Assembly (NCBI GenBank): GCA_016872855.1 | Contig: VGYV01000004.1 | Coordinates: forward strand, 1 to 36,963 | Length of the DNA: 36,963 nucleotides | Direction: 5' to 3' | From: Planctomycetota bacterium | GTDB lineage: Bacteria; Planctomycetota; PUPC01; DSUN01 | In this document: positions 8,677 to 18,196 of the stretch, one piece after another | How the letters are laid out: the number at the start of each line of letters is the position of its first letter | How positions within the stretch are numbered: the stretch's first letter is position 1 | Program-made: the position numbers and the translations under genes | Notes under the pieces: generated by a model | What the model was told of the DNA's origin: nothing | Databases searched by the model: none | Seen by the model: only the letters and a program-made list of their open reading frames with translations

Positions 8677-9726
8677 CTATCGGGCAGGCAACCGCACGAC
8701 TCGGCCGGTGCGGGCGGAACGGTAGGCCGCCTCGACCACGCGGAGGTTCCACAAACCGTCCTCGACGGGAACGGCGGGCGGGACGCCCGCGACGATGGCG
8801 CGGGTGAAGTCCTCGATTTCGGCGCGGTAGGTGTTGACCTTTCGGAAGGGAATCAGCCGCTCCCTGGCGGCGGCGCGCTGCTGCCGGGCGTCGTAGCCCC
8901 CGGTCTTCACGCTCACGAGGCGCACGCTGCCCCCAGGCGTCTGGCCAATCGTGCCCTCGCAGCGGATGCCGCCGGCCGAGCCGTAGAGCTCCAGCACGTT
9001 CCGCGACGCTTCGTCGGGCACGTTGAAAAGGTTGTCCACGATCCCGACCGCGCCCGACTCGAAACGGAAGGTGACGACCGCGGTGTCCTCGCTCCTATAG
9101 TTGTGGACGACGTTGCCCACGAAGGCGTGGACTTCCGTGGTGGGGCCGAGGAACATCTCCAAGAGGTCGAAGCAGTGGTTGCCCATGTCGGCGAACGAGC
9201 CGCCGCCACCGAGGGCGGGGTCCTGTCGCCAGGCGCCGGCGATGGGCGGATACCAGCAGCTAAGTTGGGCGCGGCCCATCACGGGCGTGCCGATGACGCC
9301 GGCCTCGATGAGCTGCTTGATCTTCACGTGGGCGCCGTGGTGGCGCATCATGAAGCCGGTGCCGACGATGACACCCTTGCGCTTCGCCACGGCCGCGACG
9401 CGGCGGCCCTCGGCCACGGTCATCGCCAGCGGCTTCTCGACGAGCACGTGCTTGCCCGCCGCGATGGCCGCAAGGGCCTGCGGCGCGTGGGCAACCGTCG
9501 GCGTGGCGATGTACACCGCCTCCACGTCGTCCCGCGCCAGCAGCGGTCCGATATCGGTGAACCACGGCACTTCCCCGAATCGCTCGGAGGCGGCCTTGGC
9601 GCGGGCGGCATCAATGTCCATCACCGCGGCCAGCTTCGTCCCGCGAGCGGGCAGAATCCCCTCAGGAATCGTCCGCCGCGACGCAATGCCGCCCGCCCCA
9701 ATCACGCCCCAGCCGATTGTCGACAT
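8677..9726 (-). CDS. Gfo/Idh/MocA family oxidoreductase
   Basis: GVIGAGGIASRRT, EKPLAMTVAEGRR; SD caggagg before ATG 9726. Confidence 0.9.
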   Translation of the reverse strand: MSTIGWGVIGAGGIASRRTIPEGILPARGTKLAAVMDIDAARAKAASERFGEVPWFTDIGPLLARDDVEAVYIATPTVAHAPQALAAIAAGKHVLVEKPLAMTVAEGRRVAAVAKRKGVIVGTGFMMRHHGAHVKIKQLIEAGVIGTPVMGRAQLSCWYPPIAGAWRQDPALGGGGSFADMGNHCFDLLEMFLGPTTEVHAFVGNVVHNYRSEDTAVVTFRFESGAVGIVDNLFNVPDEASRNVLELYGSAGGIRCEGTIGQTPGGSVRLVSVKTGGYDARQQRAAARERLIPFRKVNTYRAEIEDFTRAIVAGVPPAVPVEDGLWNLRVVEAAYRSARTGRVVRLPAR

Positions 9727-9748
9727 GCAATTGCCTCCTGACAAGTCT

Positions 9749-9842
9749 CTGCCGCCCCCTGCGGGGGCTGGGCCTTCCTCCGCTCCACATCCCACGGGCT
9801 CACGCCCGTGGCTATCCCCTGCCGCCTCCTGCGGAGGCTGGG
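9749..9842. repeat. REP-like composite unit, left copy
   Basis: CTGCCGCCCCCTGCGGGGGCTG-GGCCTTC-N-CCACGGGCTCACGCCCGTGGCTAT-CCC-CTGCCGCCTCCTGCGGAGGCTG; near-identical to 10636-10730. Confidence 0.85.
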
Positions 9843-9859
9843 GCTGTCGCCGCCCTTCC

Positions 9860-9908
9860 CCACGGGCTCACGCCCGTGGCTATCTGCTTCCGCCCCCTGC
9901 GGGGGCTG
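9860..9908. repeat. additional REP-like unit
   Basis: CCACGGGCTCACGCCCGTGGCTAT (9860-9883) followed by CCGCCCCCTGCGGGGGCTG. Confidence 0.8.
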
Positions 9909-10011
9909 AGCTCTCCCTTCGCGCCCCCTGCGAGGGTCGGGCCGGTGCCTCCCGCTCTCGCCCCTGCGGTTGGCACTGCGCCCTCGCGCAAGCCCGTCAG
10001 GGCGACAGATG

Positions 10012-10148
10012 ATAGCCACGGGCGTGAGCCCGTGGATGGCGGAGTCTCCCACACCCGAACCCCCGCAGGAGGCGGCAGGGGATAGCCACGGGCGTGAGCC
10101 CGTGGACCGCCGGGACGACGCAACCCCAGCCCCCGCAGGGGGCGGCAG
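10012..10148. repeat. two inverted-orientation REP-like units
   Basis: ATAGCCACGGGCGTGAGCCCGTGG at 10012-10035 and 10082-10105, each followed by a CCCCCGCAGGRGGCGGCAG hairpin. Confidence 0.8.
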
Positions 10149-10157
10149 AGACCTCCA

Positions 10158-10610
10158 TCAATCGAGATAGTGCGCGCGGTCGAACTCGATCCCGTGTTTC
10201 TCGAGCAGCCGCGCCAACTCTCCCTCGAAAGGCGTGCGCCGGTGATGCGCTTCCTGCCGCTCAATGTACTCCACAACCCTCCCTCGATTCGATGCGCTCA
10301 CCGTGAACGAGGCATACCCCTGCTGCCACTCGAACAGCCCCATGCCCCGAACCGTCTCCGCCGCCCATTTCGAGGAGTTGGCCTTCACCTCGCGCACGAA
10401 GTCGGCCACCGCGACCGATGGCTTGACCGTGGCGAGAAGATGCACATGGTTCTTCGTCCCGCCAATGGTGAGGACCGCTCCGCCCACGTTTCGGGCGACG
10501 CCGCACATGTACTGGTGGAGCCTTCCCTTCACGTCGGACGTGATGGCTTCCCGGCGCTCCTTCGTGCTGAACACCACGTGATAGAGGTGGTTCGTGAACG
10601 TGTGGCCCAT
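10158..10610 (-). CDS. IS200-like / REP-associated tyrosine transposase (Y1/HUH, RAYT-type)
   Basis: MGHTFTNHLYHVVFSTKERRE..., HUH-type NHVHLL motif, C-terminal VVEYIERQEAHHRRTPFEGELARLLEKHGIEFD. SD aggagg; start re-set from 10691. Confidence 0.85.
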   Translation of the reverse strand: MGHTFTNHLYHVVFSTKERREAITSDVKGRLHQYMCGVARNVGGAVLTIGGTKNHVHLLATVKPSVAVADFVREVKANSSKWAAETVRGMGLFEWQQGYASFTVSASNRGRVVEYIERQEAHHRRTPFEGELARLLEKHGIEFDRAHYLD

Positions 10611-10635
10611 GCCCGTTCCTCCTGTCCCATGAGCT

Positions 10636-10730
10636 TCTGCCGCCCCCTGCGGGGGCTGGGCCTTCTGGCATTCCGTGATCCACGGGCTCACGCCCGTGGC
10701 TATCCCCTGCCGCCTCCTGCGGAGGCTGAG
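10636..10730. repeat. REP-like composite unit, right copy
   Basis: Same arrangement as 9749-9842, in direct orientation. Confidence 0.85.
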
Positions 10731-10785
10731 GAACCAGGCTTCGCTCTGGCATTCATCCAGTCATCCATTCCTCCATCCATCCCGC

Positions 10786-12063
10786 TCATGTCCGGAACGC
10801 GGCCAGGCATTTCGCCACCGCCTTCACCACGAGCCGCTGGTGCCGCATCGAGTAGATGGGGTGGAGGACGAAGAGGACGAGCGTGCGCTCTTCGAGCCAC
10901 GCGGCGTTGGGGCAGTGGACGCGTGAGTAGTCCGTGCTCGCGGGGTTGGCGCTGGGGTCGCCGAAGGGGTAGTTGAGGCGTCCGAAGCCGCGGCGCTCCT
11001 GGAACGCCTTCTCCTTGTAGCTCTGTGGCCAGAAGACGGGGCCGCAGGGCACCCCCTCGGCGCCCAGTGCCGCGACGAAGTCGCGGATGGTGCAACGCAG
11101 CCTCTCGATGTCCAGGACGAGCGGATAGACCCAGAAGCCGTTCTCGCGCACGCCGTCGCCGTGGGGCGGGACGGAGATGACCTCGGGGAGCTTCGTGAAC
11201 TCGCGGTTGAGGCAGGAGCCGAACTGGCGGCGGCGCTTGAGGTTCCAGCGGTCGAGCCGCCGCAGGGCGTGGATGCCGAGGATGCTCTGGACCTCGGTCA
11301 TGCGGTAGTTGTAGCCGACGCGGTTGTGGATGTAGGGGAGCTTGGCTTCGAGTTCGAGGAGGCGGAGGCGCTGCTGCACGTCGTAGCCGTGGTCGCGGAA
11401 GGAGCGGCACTCCCAGGCCACGGCCTCGTCGTCGGTCGTCACGGCGCCGCCCTCGCCGCCTGTCGTGAAGGTCTTGCTCTGGCAGAAGCTGAAGGCGTTG
11501 GCGTGGCCGATGGTGCCCACCTTGCGACCGCGCCAGGTGGCGCCGTGGGCCTGCGCGCAGTCCTCGACCACCACGAGCTTGTGGCGGCGGGCCACGCGCA
11601 GGATGCCGTCCATGTCGCACACGTTGCCGTAGAGGTGGACGGGGACGATGGCGCGCGTGCGCTTCGTGACGGCCGCCTCGATGGCCTTGGGGTCCATCGT
11701 GTGGTCGTCCCGCTTCACATCAACGAAGACCGGCACGGCCCCTGCCTGGCAGACGCAGAAGGACGAGGCGATGAAGGAGTAGGGCGTGCAGATCACCTCG
11801 TCGCCCGGCCCGATGCCAAGACCCGCGAGGGCCACGTGCAGAGCGCTCGTGCCGCTCGAGGTCGAGATGGCGAACTTCGCGCCGCACCAGGCGGCGAACT
11901 TGGCCTCGAACTCCATTCCCCGCGTGCCCGTCCAGTAGTTCACCTTGCCCGAGCGGAGAGCGTTGGCCGCGTCCTGGATGGCCGCTTCGGTGAAGCAGGG
12001 CCAGGCGGGCCACTTGAGGGTGCAGACCGGTTTTCCCCCCTCGGTTGCCAGCTTCTCGGCCAT
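10786..12063 (-). CDS. DegT/DnrJ/EryC1/StrS family PLP-dependent aminotransferase
   Basis: GTSALHVALAGLGIGPGDEVI, VVEDCAQAHGA, FSFCQSKTFTTGGEGGAVTT; SD aaaggagg. Confidence 0.92.
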   Translation of the reverse strand: MAEKLATEGGKPVCTLKWPAWPCFTEAAIQDAANALRSGKVNYWTGTRGMEFEAKFAAWCGAKFAISTSSGTSALHVALAGLGIGPGDEVICTPYSFIASSFCVCQAGAVPVFVDVKRDDHTMDPKAIEAAVTKRTRAIVPVHLYGNVCDMDGILRVARRHKLVVVEDCAQAHGATWRGRKVGTIGHANAFSFCQSKTFTTGGEGGAVTTDDEAVAWECRSFRDHGYDVQQRLRLLELEAKLPYIHNRVGYNYRMTEVQSILGIHALRRLDRWNLKRRRQFGSCLNREFTKLPEVISVPPHGDGVRENGFWVYPLVLDIERLRCTIRDFVAALGAEGVPCGPVFWPQSYKEKAFQERRGFGRLNYPFGDPSANPASTDYSRVHCPNAAWLEERTLVLFVLHPIYSMRHQRLVVKAVAKCLAAFRT

Positions 12064-12163
12064 TGCGGTCCTCCTTTGCCCCAGGGTGGGGAACCTTGCC
12101 TATCGGGAGCTTAGCGCGTCGGGGGCGGGGCGTCAAGGACGGGGGCCGCGATGGCGTGGGCTC

Positions 12164-12269
12164 TGACCCCTCTCCCTTCCAGGGAGAGGGCAGGGTGAGG
12201 GTAGGACCCCGGGATTAGGGCAGGCGCCCAACCCTCCCCTTCCCCCTCCCTGAGAGGGAGGGGGGTTGA
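12164..12269. repeat. ~107-bp GC-rich interspersed element, intergenic copy
   Basis: tgacccctctcccttccagggagaggg...ccctccctgagagggaggggggttga; reverse complement matches 19275-19381, and it matches 33896-34014 directly. Confidence 0.8.
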
Positions 12270-12287
12270 GGGCCGGCCTGGCGCCTC

Positions 12288-12316
12288 TTGCTCTCCGCCG
12301 CCGGTTCTCCTATGAT
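12288..12316 (+). promoter_or_regulatory. sigma70-like promoter TTGCTC-N17-TATGAT
   Basis: -10 lies 33 nt upstream of GTG 12349. Confidence 0.5.
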
Positions 12317-12348
12317 GCTGGCCACCCTTGGCGCGTCAGGAGGCAATC

Positions 12349-12719
12349 GTGGACGTCGAGGGGCACAATCACGAGCAGCTCGAGGCGCTGAATCAGCGGG
12401 GCGGGCGGACTCTGAGCATCGTGGACCTGATTCGGGCAAGGACGCTGAGCGTGGAGATGGCGGCCTGCGCGATGCGGGCGATGGCCGAGGGGGCGTCGCC
12501 GCGTTCCACGAGGCCGATGGCGCGGGCGGCCACCGCCTGGTGTTCCGGTGGGAGGAGCGTCACGACACGTTCGAGCAGGTGGCCCCGCTGCGCGACGAGG
12601 CGGGGCTGGCGCGCTACGCCGCGTTCATCCAGCAGTTGGTGGGGGAAGGCGAAGCCGACGCTGGAGCCATCCGCCGCCGGGCACTGGCTTTCTACAACAG
12701 CGGCGCGAGGACTGCCTGA
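12349..12719 (+). pseudogene. hypothetical protein interrupted by a -1-base frameshift near 12490
   Basis: SD aggaggcaatc before GTG. Plausible protein VDVEGHNHEQLEALNQRGGRTLSIVDLIRARTLSVEMAACAMRAMAEG continues in another frame as GVAAFHEADGAGGHRLVFRWEERHDTFEQVAPLRDEAGLARYAAF. Confidence 0.55.
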
Positions 12720-12775
12720 AGGCAGGACTCCCAACGGGTTTGCCCTTGTTCGGAGTCCTGCCTTCAGGCAGTCTT
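12708..12775. repeat. 24-bp-arm inverted repeat AGGACTGCCTGAAGGCAGGACTCC
   Basis: Arms 12708-12731 and 12752-12775, one mismatch; contains the TGA stop of the upstream gene. Confidence 0.8.
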
Positions 12776-12793
12776 GGCTTCCCGGGACGGAGA

Positions 12794-15198
12794 CTACTTC
12801 GCGGCGCGGCGGCGCCGGCGCAGGAGGGCAAGGGCGCCGAGGCCGAGGAGGCTCAGCGTCCCGGGCTCGGGGATGAGCACCAGGCTCACGTTGGCGTACG
12901 CGATGCCGTAGAAGTTGACGCTCGCGTCGAAGAGCGCGCCGAGCGACACGGCGTCGCCCGCCTCCACGGGCGACGGCAACTGGAAGATGGAGAACGGCTG
13001 GGTGCCGTCCAGAAGCACGTCGAGGCTGGTGTCGAGGAATGTCAGGTCGAGCATCCAGCCGGGCATGCCGTGCGCGGCGAGGTAGCGATCGTCGAGGAAG
13101 AGGTAGAGGAAGCCCGTCTGGCCAGCGAGGATCGAGTAGTCCACGAAGCCGTAGCCGCGGTCGTCGTTCTCTGTGCGAACGTAGTCGGCCCCGACGAGTT
13201 CGGGCGGGATATTCGTCCAGACGCCTGGGGCGTCCGCATAGGCGCGCGCGCCCTCGACGAGGCCGCGCGTGACGCCAAGAGGGTGGATGAGGTCGGGGTC
13301 CCCGCCCAGCTTCGACCAGCCGGCCGCCAGGGGTACGCCGGTCGAGAAGCCCGACTCGGCCGGGCCGGGGTTGGTCGGCGCCGCCAGGCTGTTGAGCTGG
13401 AAGATGAGGGCATCCACGTTCGCGCCGTCCTCGCGCTGGCTCACCCGCAGCGTGTAGGTGCCGGGGGTGGACACGGTCCAGACAATGGGGTTCTCAGCCG
13501 GGTCCGCCACGTTCTGCTCGGCTCCGCCGAGCCCATCCCAGGGTCCGTGGCGAAGTTCCCATCAATCCCGTGGTCAAGCTCGTACCAGTCGGCGTGGGTG
13601 CCTCCCATGCCGTCCTTGAACTGCGCCACGTCCACGAAGATCGAGTCGCTCTGGCCTGTGTTCAGTGTGTTGCCGTCCCAGCGCAGGTAGAGGCGGTACT
13701 GGCCTGGCGTGCTGATCACCACGTCGTAGGAGATTGACGGGGGCACAGCGGGGCCGCCGGCGCTCAGGTCGTCGGGGAGGGATTGAACGTACTTGCCGCC
13801 GCGGGCATTGGTGACGAGAGGGCCGGCCGGGCCACGCTCGTCGGGCACGATGAACCAGCCGTCGGCGCCGCCGGCGACCAGGGCGCGGCTACAGTAGTTC
13901 TCGGCCTCGACGACCACTTGGCCGCTCTGCTCGAGGAAGGTCTTCCCCGTGCCGAAGGGGGTGTAGGCGTGGGCGCTGGGCAGGGCGAGTTGCTCGACGG
14001 CGGCGACGCCGTAGAGGGCGTTCGCGCCCGGCGTGTTCTGCGCGAAGAGGTCCACGCTGCCCGCGGGGAAGTTGCCGCGGAAGACGTCGAACCGGGTGTT
14101 GGCCGAGCCGTCGCCGCTCTCGTCGAGCCAGATGCTCTGGCCCGTGCCCTTGAAGCCGTAGGCCGACATCCACTGGTTCATGTTGGCGAGGACCGTGCCT
14201 GTGAGGCGGCTGTCGCGGAAGAGGTAGAGGGTGGAGGGGCGAGCGAGGCCCACGTTGAGGCGCAGGTTGGCGGCGTCGCGGTCGTCGTTGGCGATCTGGA
14301 TGTAGTCGCTGCCAACCAGCTCCGGGTGGGCGGCGGGGAAAACGTTCCACTCGTGGGTGCGGTCGGCGTAGGCGAGGGCGTTCTCGGCGAGCGCGGAGTT
14401 CCTGATGACCGGCGCAACTGGGTCTGTGCCGCCTGTGCGGGTCACGCTGGTGATGAGGGGCGCTGGGGTGGCGGGGAGGGCGGCGGGCGAGCCGCCCTGG
14501 GCGAGGGCGATGATCTGGTAAGGCGTGAGCAAGTGGTCATAGATCGCCACGTCGTCCAGGCGCCCCGGGAAGTACCTCCCGCTGTCGTCCGAGCCGATGC
14601 GCAGGGGGAGGCCGTCGTCGTCAATCAGAGCGTCGGGCACGGTCAGGGTGTTCTTCAGCCCGCCGTTGAGGTAGATGCTCATCTGCTTCGCCGCGCCGTC
14701 GAACTGCGCCGCGAGGTGGTACCACGTGTTGGCCGCGAGGTTCTCCTTGAGGCCCACGACGCGGTTGGTGTTGTTCTGCTTGATGAGGAAGTTCATGCCG
14801 CCCGTGGCCAGATCTTCGAGGAAGAAGTAGGCGTCGCCCTTCTCCAGCGCGCGCCGCGTGCCGCCGCCGAGGGCGACGGTAGGGTTGAGCCACATCGAGA
14901 GGGTGAGCGCGCTGCGCACATTCGCGCCGATAGAGGCGTGATGGGGCACCTCCACATAGTCGTTGGTGCCATCGAAGGAGTAGGCTGTCCCGATGCGGCC
15001 CGCCTGGTTGACCAGCGGGTCGTTGGCATCGGGGCCGGTCGTGCTGCCGAGGCGACCGTGGTTCACCCCGGTCCAGTCGTTGGCCACCTGGCCGCTCGCC
15101 TCATCGAGGGGCCAGTACGCCATCAGTCCGCCCTTCGCGGGGCGACAGGCCACCAGCACCGCGACTGCCAGCATCACTGGGCCTAGCCGGTGTCTCAT
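12794..15198 (-). pseudogene. LamG-domain PEP-CTERM protein split by an apparent frameshift near 13545
   Basis: LamG-like N-terminal half (MAYWPLDEASGQVAND...DGTNDYVEVP) and PEP-CTERM half (VLIPEPGTLSLLGLGALALLRRRRRAAK) in two frames. Joining with one extra C gives ATDPWDGLGGAEQNVADPAENP. Confidence 0.75.
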
Positions 15199-15525
15199 GG
15201 CACTTCCCTCACTGTTTGTCAGGACTACAACACTCAACCACGGAAGCGGAGAGCAAATTCCATGCCCCCATGGCCCATCAACCACGAATCCAGAGCTGCA
15301 GCCACATGTGATGTTCTGGCAATCGGTCACGGCGGCAGACGTCTGGCGCGGCCTGCCAAGCGCGCAGCTCCGCTGTCTTGGATTCCAGACAACTACGGTC
15401 GCTCCTGCCCCGTAGCGTGTGTGTAAGAGGCCATCGTTTCTACGCTTAGGGCACCTTCGCCCTCGCTACGCTGGCTGTCAACGGATGCCGACGCCCCGTC
15501 GGCCTACCCGGCTGCGGCGACGCGA

Positions 15526-16425
15526 TCAACCGAAGTACCTGGCACGCATGGACTTGAGGAAGCGGATGGAGTTGCGCATGGACTCCATTGTGTCGCCATC
15601 TTCGACGGTGATCCAGCCTTGGTAGCGGATGTCCCGCAGGATGGTGAAGATGGCGGGGTAGTCGTTAAGGCCCTTGCCTATCTCGCCGTGGCGCAGCTTC
15701 GGCGAGTAGCCGAGCGTGCCGTCGGCCTGCCGCAGGGCGTCCAGCGATGCCCCCGGCTCCAGGAAGCGGTCGCTCGCGTGCATCGAGACCAGACGCCCCT
15801 TCACCGCGTGCAGCAACGCAATCGGGTCGTCCCCCGCCAGGATGGCGTTGGACGGGTCGAACTGCACTCCGAAGTGGGGCGAGCGGACCCGCTCGACGAT
15901 TCGGAGGAAGACATCGGCCTTCTGGGCGAACTCGGGGTAGGTCCAGAAGGCGTCCTTGTAGTGGTTCTCGATGACCAGCTTCACACCGCACTCCGCGGCG
16001 ACGGGGAGCGATGCCTCGATGCACTCGGCGACCCAGCCGACCGCTTCGTCCGTGTCGAGCCCCTCGCGGCGCTGGCCGGAGAGGGTGCGGCAAAGGGTGG
16101 CGCCCAGGCGGGCGGCGAGGCGAATCGCCTCCTGCTGCCCCTGCACCTCGCGGCGCCGGGCCGCGGGGTCGGGCTGGGTGAAGTCGGGCGCGTAGCACAG
16201 CGAAGCCACGGGGGTCCCCAGCGACTCCGCGTGGCAGCGCACGCGGTCCGCGTAGGCGGCGTCCTTCCCCTGGAAGAAGGCGGCGTGGAGCTCGTGGCCC
16301 TCGGGCTCGAGGCAGGCCGCGTCGTCGAGCCAGGCGAACAGGTCCATCCGCCCCTCCGCGATGTCGGTCAGGTAGCACCGGGGCATCAGGCCAATCTTGG
16401 GCGCCATCCCAGTCTGCTGCCTCAT
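15526..16425 (-). CDS. sugar phosphate isomerase/epimerase (AP-endonuclease-2-like TIM barrel)
   Basis: GVKLVIENHYKD, FGVQFDPSNAI, VSMHASDRF, YQGWITVEDGD. Confidence 0.85.
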   Translation of the reverse strand: MRQQTGMAPKIGLMPRCYLTDIAEGRMDLFAWLDDAACLEPEGHELHAAFFQGKDAAYADRVRCHAESLGTPVASLCYAPDFTQPDPAARRREVQGQQEAIRLAARLGATLCRTLSGQRREGLDTDEAVGWVAECIEASLPVAAECGVKLVIENHYKDAFWTYPEFAQKADVFLRIVERVRSPHFGVQFDPSNAILAGDDPIALLHAVKGRLVSMHASDRFLEPGASLDALRQADGTLGYSPKLRHGEIGKGLNDYPAIFTILRDIRYQGWITVEDGDTMESMRNSIRFLKSMRARYFG

Positions 16426-16534
16426 CGTATTCCTGCGCCCCACCATGCAGTGTCGGCCTCAGAGCATATCGCGGAGCGGGCGGGCTGTCAAGCGCGCCGG
16501 CGGCGTGTGTGTCCGGCGCGGCCGGTGGGCGAGT

Positions 16535-16560
16535 GTTCCGTAGTTGTTCAACTACGGAAC
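16535..16560. repeat. 26-bp palindrome GTTCCGTAGTTG-tt-CAACTACGGAAC
   Basis: 12-bp perfect arms; shares the GTTGTTCAAC core with 22385-22418 and 34511-34544. Confidence 0.75.
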
Positions 16561-16585
16561 CCTGTTCCCCACTGCCACGGTCGGC

Positions 16586-16614
16586 TTGCAGAGGCCCGAG
16601 CCCGCGGGTATAGT
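16586..16614 (+). promoter_or_regulatory. sigma70-like promoter TTGCAG-N17-TATAGT
   Basis: 33 nt upstream of ATG 16647. Confidence 0.5.
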
Positions 16615-16646
16615 TGGGGCGGGAGGCAGGCCAGGACGGTGCCACA

Positions 16647-18065
16647 ATGGAACCCCGCCCGCGGCACACAGGCGTCCGCCTCGCGTTCGACAAGGGGACT
16701 CTGCGCCTGGAGGGCGCGACCGAGCGCGAGGCGGCGGGTCTACGCGAGACCGGGCCCTGGGTGTGGGACGCGCGCGTCTCCGCCTGGCGCTGCGATGCCA
16801 TCCACTACCCCACCGTGCGGGAGCGCCTGGCGGCACGGTTCGGCCCGCGGCTGGCCGACGACGTGGCGAAGCCGCCGCGCGTGTCGTGGCGCCAGGTGAG
16901 CCTGCCGCCGCTCCGCCGCGAACAGCAGGAGGCCCTCGACGCCTGGCTCGCCGCCGGCGGCCGCGGCCAGGTCATCATGCCCACGGGCACCGGCAAGACC
17001 GAGATCGCCCTCGCCGCCATGCGCCACACCAGCATCGCCACCCTCGTCGTCGCACCCGTCCGCGACCTGATGTACCAGTGGCACCGCCGCATCCTCCGCG
17101 GCCTCGGCTACGACGCCGGCATCCTCGGCGACAACCGCTGCAACGTCCAGCCCGTCACCGTCACCACCTACGACAGTGCCTACGCCCACATGCCCGACCT
17201 CGGTGCCTGCTTCGGCCTCATCGTCTTCGACGAGGAGCACCACCTGCCCGGCCGCTGCCGCCGCGAGGCCGCGCTCTTCGCCGCCGCGCCCCTCCGCCTC
17301 GGCCTCTCCGCCACGCCCGAGCGCTCGGACGGCCTTCACTCTGACCTCGACTTCCTCATCGGCCCCGTCGTCTATCGCCAGGAAATCCCCCACGCCAAAG
17401 GCCGCACCCTCGCCGACTACGACGTCGTCCGCATCCCAGTCGCCCTCGCCGACGACGAGCAGGCCCGCTACGAGGACTGCGGCCGTATCCTCCGCGACTT
17501 CATCGCCGCCCGCCGCAAGGACAAGCCGGACTACGACTGGCAGGACCTCTGCGCCGACACGGGCACGGACCCCGACGCCCGCCGCGCCCAGAAAGCCTTC
17601 TACGCCCGCAAGGCCATCGAGGACCGCGCGAGGGAGAAGCTCCGAGTCCTCGAAGACCTCTTCCGCCTCCACGCAGGCGAGCGCACCCTCGTCTTCGCAG
17701 GCTCCAACGCCATGGCCCTCGACGTCTCCCGCCGCTTCCTCGTCCCCACCCTCCTCGCCCACTCGCGCAAGCGCGAGCGACTCGCCGTCCTCGAAGGCTT
17801 CGCCGCCGGCCGCTTCCCCGTCCTCGTCGCCAACCAGGTCCTCGACGAGGGGGTGGACGTCCCCGAGGCCAAGGTCGCCGTCGTCATTGGCGGCATGGCG
17901 TCGAGCCGCCAGGCCAAGCAGCGATTGGGCCGCATCCTCCGCCGCACTGGCGACGCCCGAGCCACCCTCTACGAAGTCGTGTGCCAGGACACTGGCGAGG
18001 AGACCCGCTCCCGCCGCCGCCGCTCCAGCGACGCCTACGACCACACCACCCGCCGCCGCCTGTAA
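16647..18065 (+). CDS. XPB/SSL2-like superfamily 2 DNA helicase
   Basis: Walker A PTGTGKTE, motif II DEEHH, LSATPER, QAKQRLGRILRRTG motif VI. Confidence 0.85.
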   Translation: MEPRPRHTGVRLAFDKGTLRLEGATEREAAGLRETGPWVWDARVSAWRCDAIHYPTVRERLAARFGPRLADDVAKPPRVSWRQVSLPPLRREQQEALDAWLAAGGRGQVIMPTGTGKTEIALAAMRHTSIATLVVAPVRDLMYQWHRRILRGLGYDAGILGDNRCNVQPVTVTTYDSAYAHMPDLGACFGLIVFDEEHHLPGRCRREAALFAAAPLRLGLSATPERSDGLHSDLDFLIGPVVYRQEIPHAKGRTLADYDVVRIPVALADDEQARYEDCGRILRDFIAARRKDKPDYDWQDLCADTGTDPDARRAQKAFYARKAIEDRAREKLRVLEDLFRLHAGERTLVFAGSNAMALDVSRRFLVPTLLAHSRKRERLAVLEGFAAGRFPVLVANQVLDEGVDVPEAKVAVVIGGMASSRQAKQRLGRILRRTGDARATLYEVVCQDTGEETRSRRRRSSDAYDHTTRRRL

Positions 18066-18096
18066 CCTCCCGCAGGTTCCAAACCTGCGGGGGGTT
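18064..18096. repeat. AACCTCCCGCAGGTT..AACCTGCGGG hairpin abutting the helicase stop codon
   Basis: taacctcccgcaggttccaaacctgcggggggtta. Confidence 0.75.
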
Positions 18097-18147
18097 ACCC
18101 GCCAGCGCCTGTCAACTGGTTTCACGCACCTAGGTCGAGTCCGCGCC

Positions 18148-18176
18148 TTGACATCCCGGCGCGGGCGGGTTACACT
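18148..18176 (+). promoter_or_regulatory. sigma70-like promoter TTGACA-N17-TACACT
   Basis: 20 nt upstream of ATG 18197. Confidence 0.6.
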
Positions 18177-18196
18177 GATGGTCGAAGGATCAACGA

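Noticed and set aside
16535-16560. GTTC-N7-GTTC within the palindrome as a LexA box controlling the XPB-like helicase.
   Set aside because: That motif is an alphaproteobacterial LexA box and this is probably not an alphaproteobacterium; related palindromes sit in unrelated convergent regions, so a repeat-family explanation is simpler.
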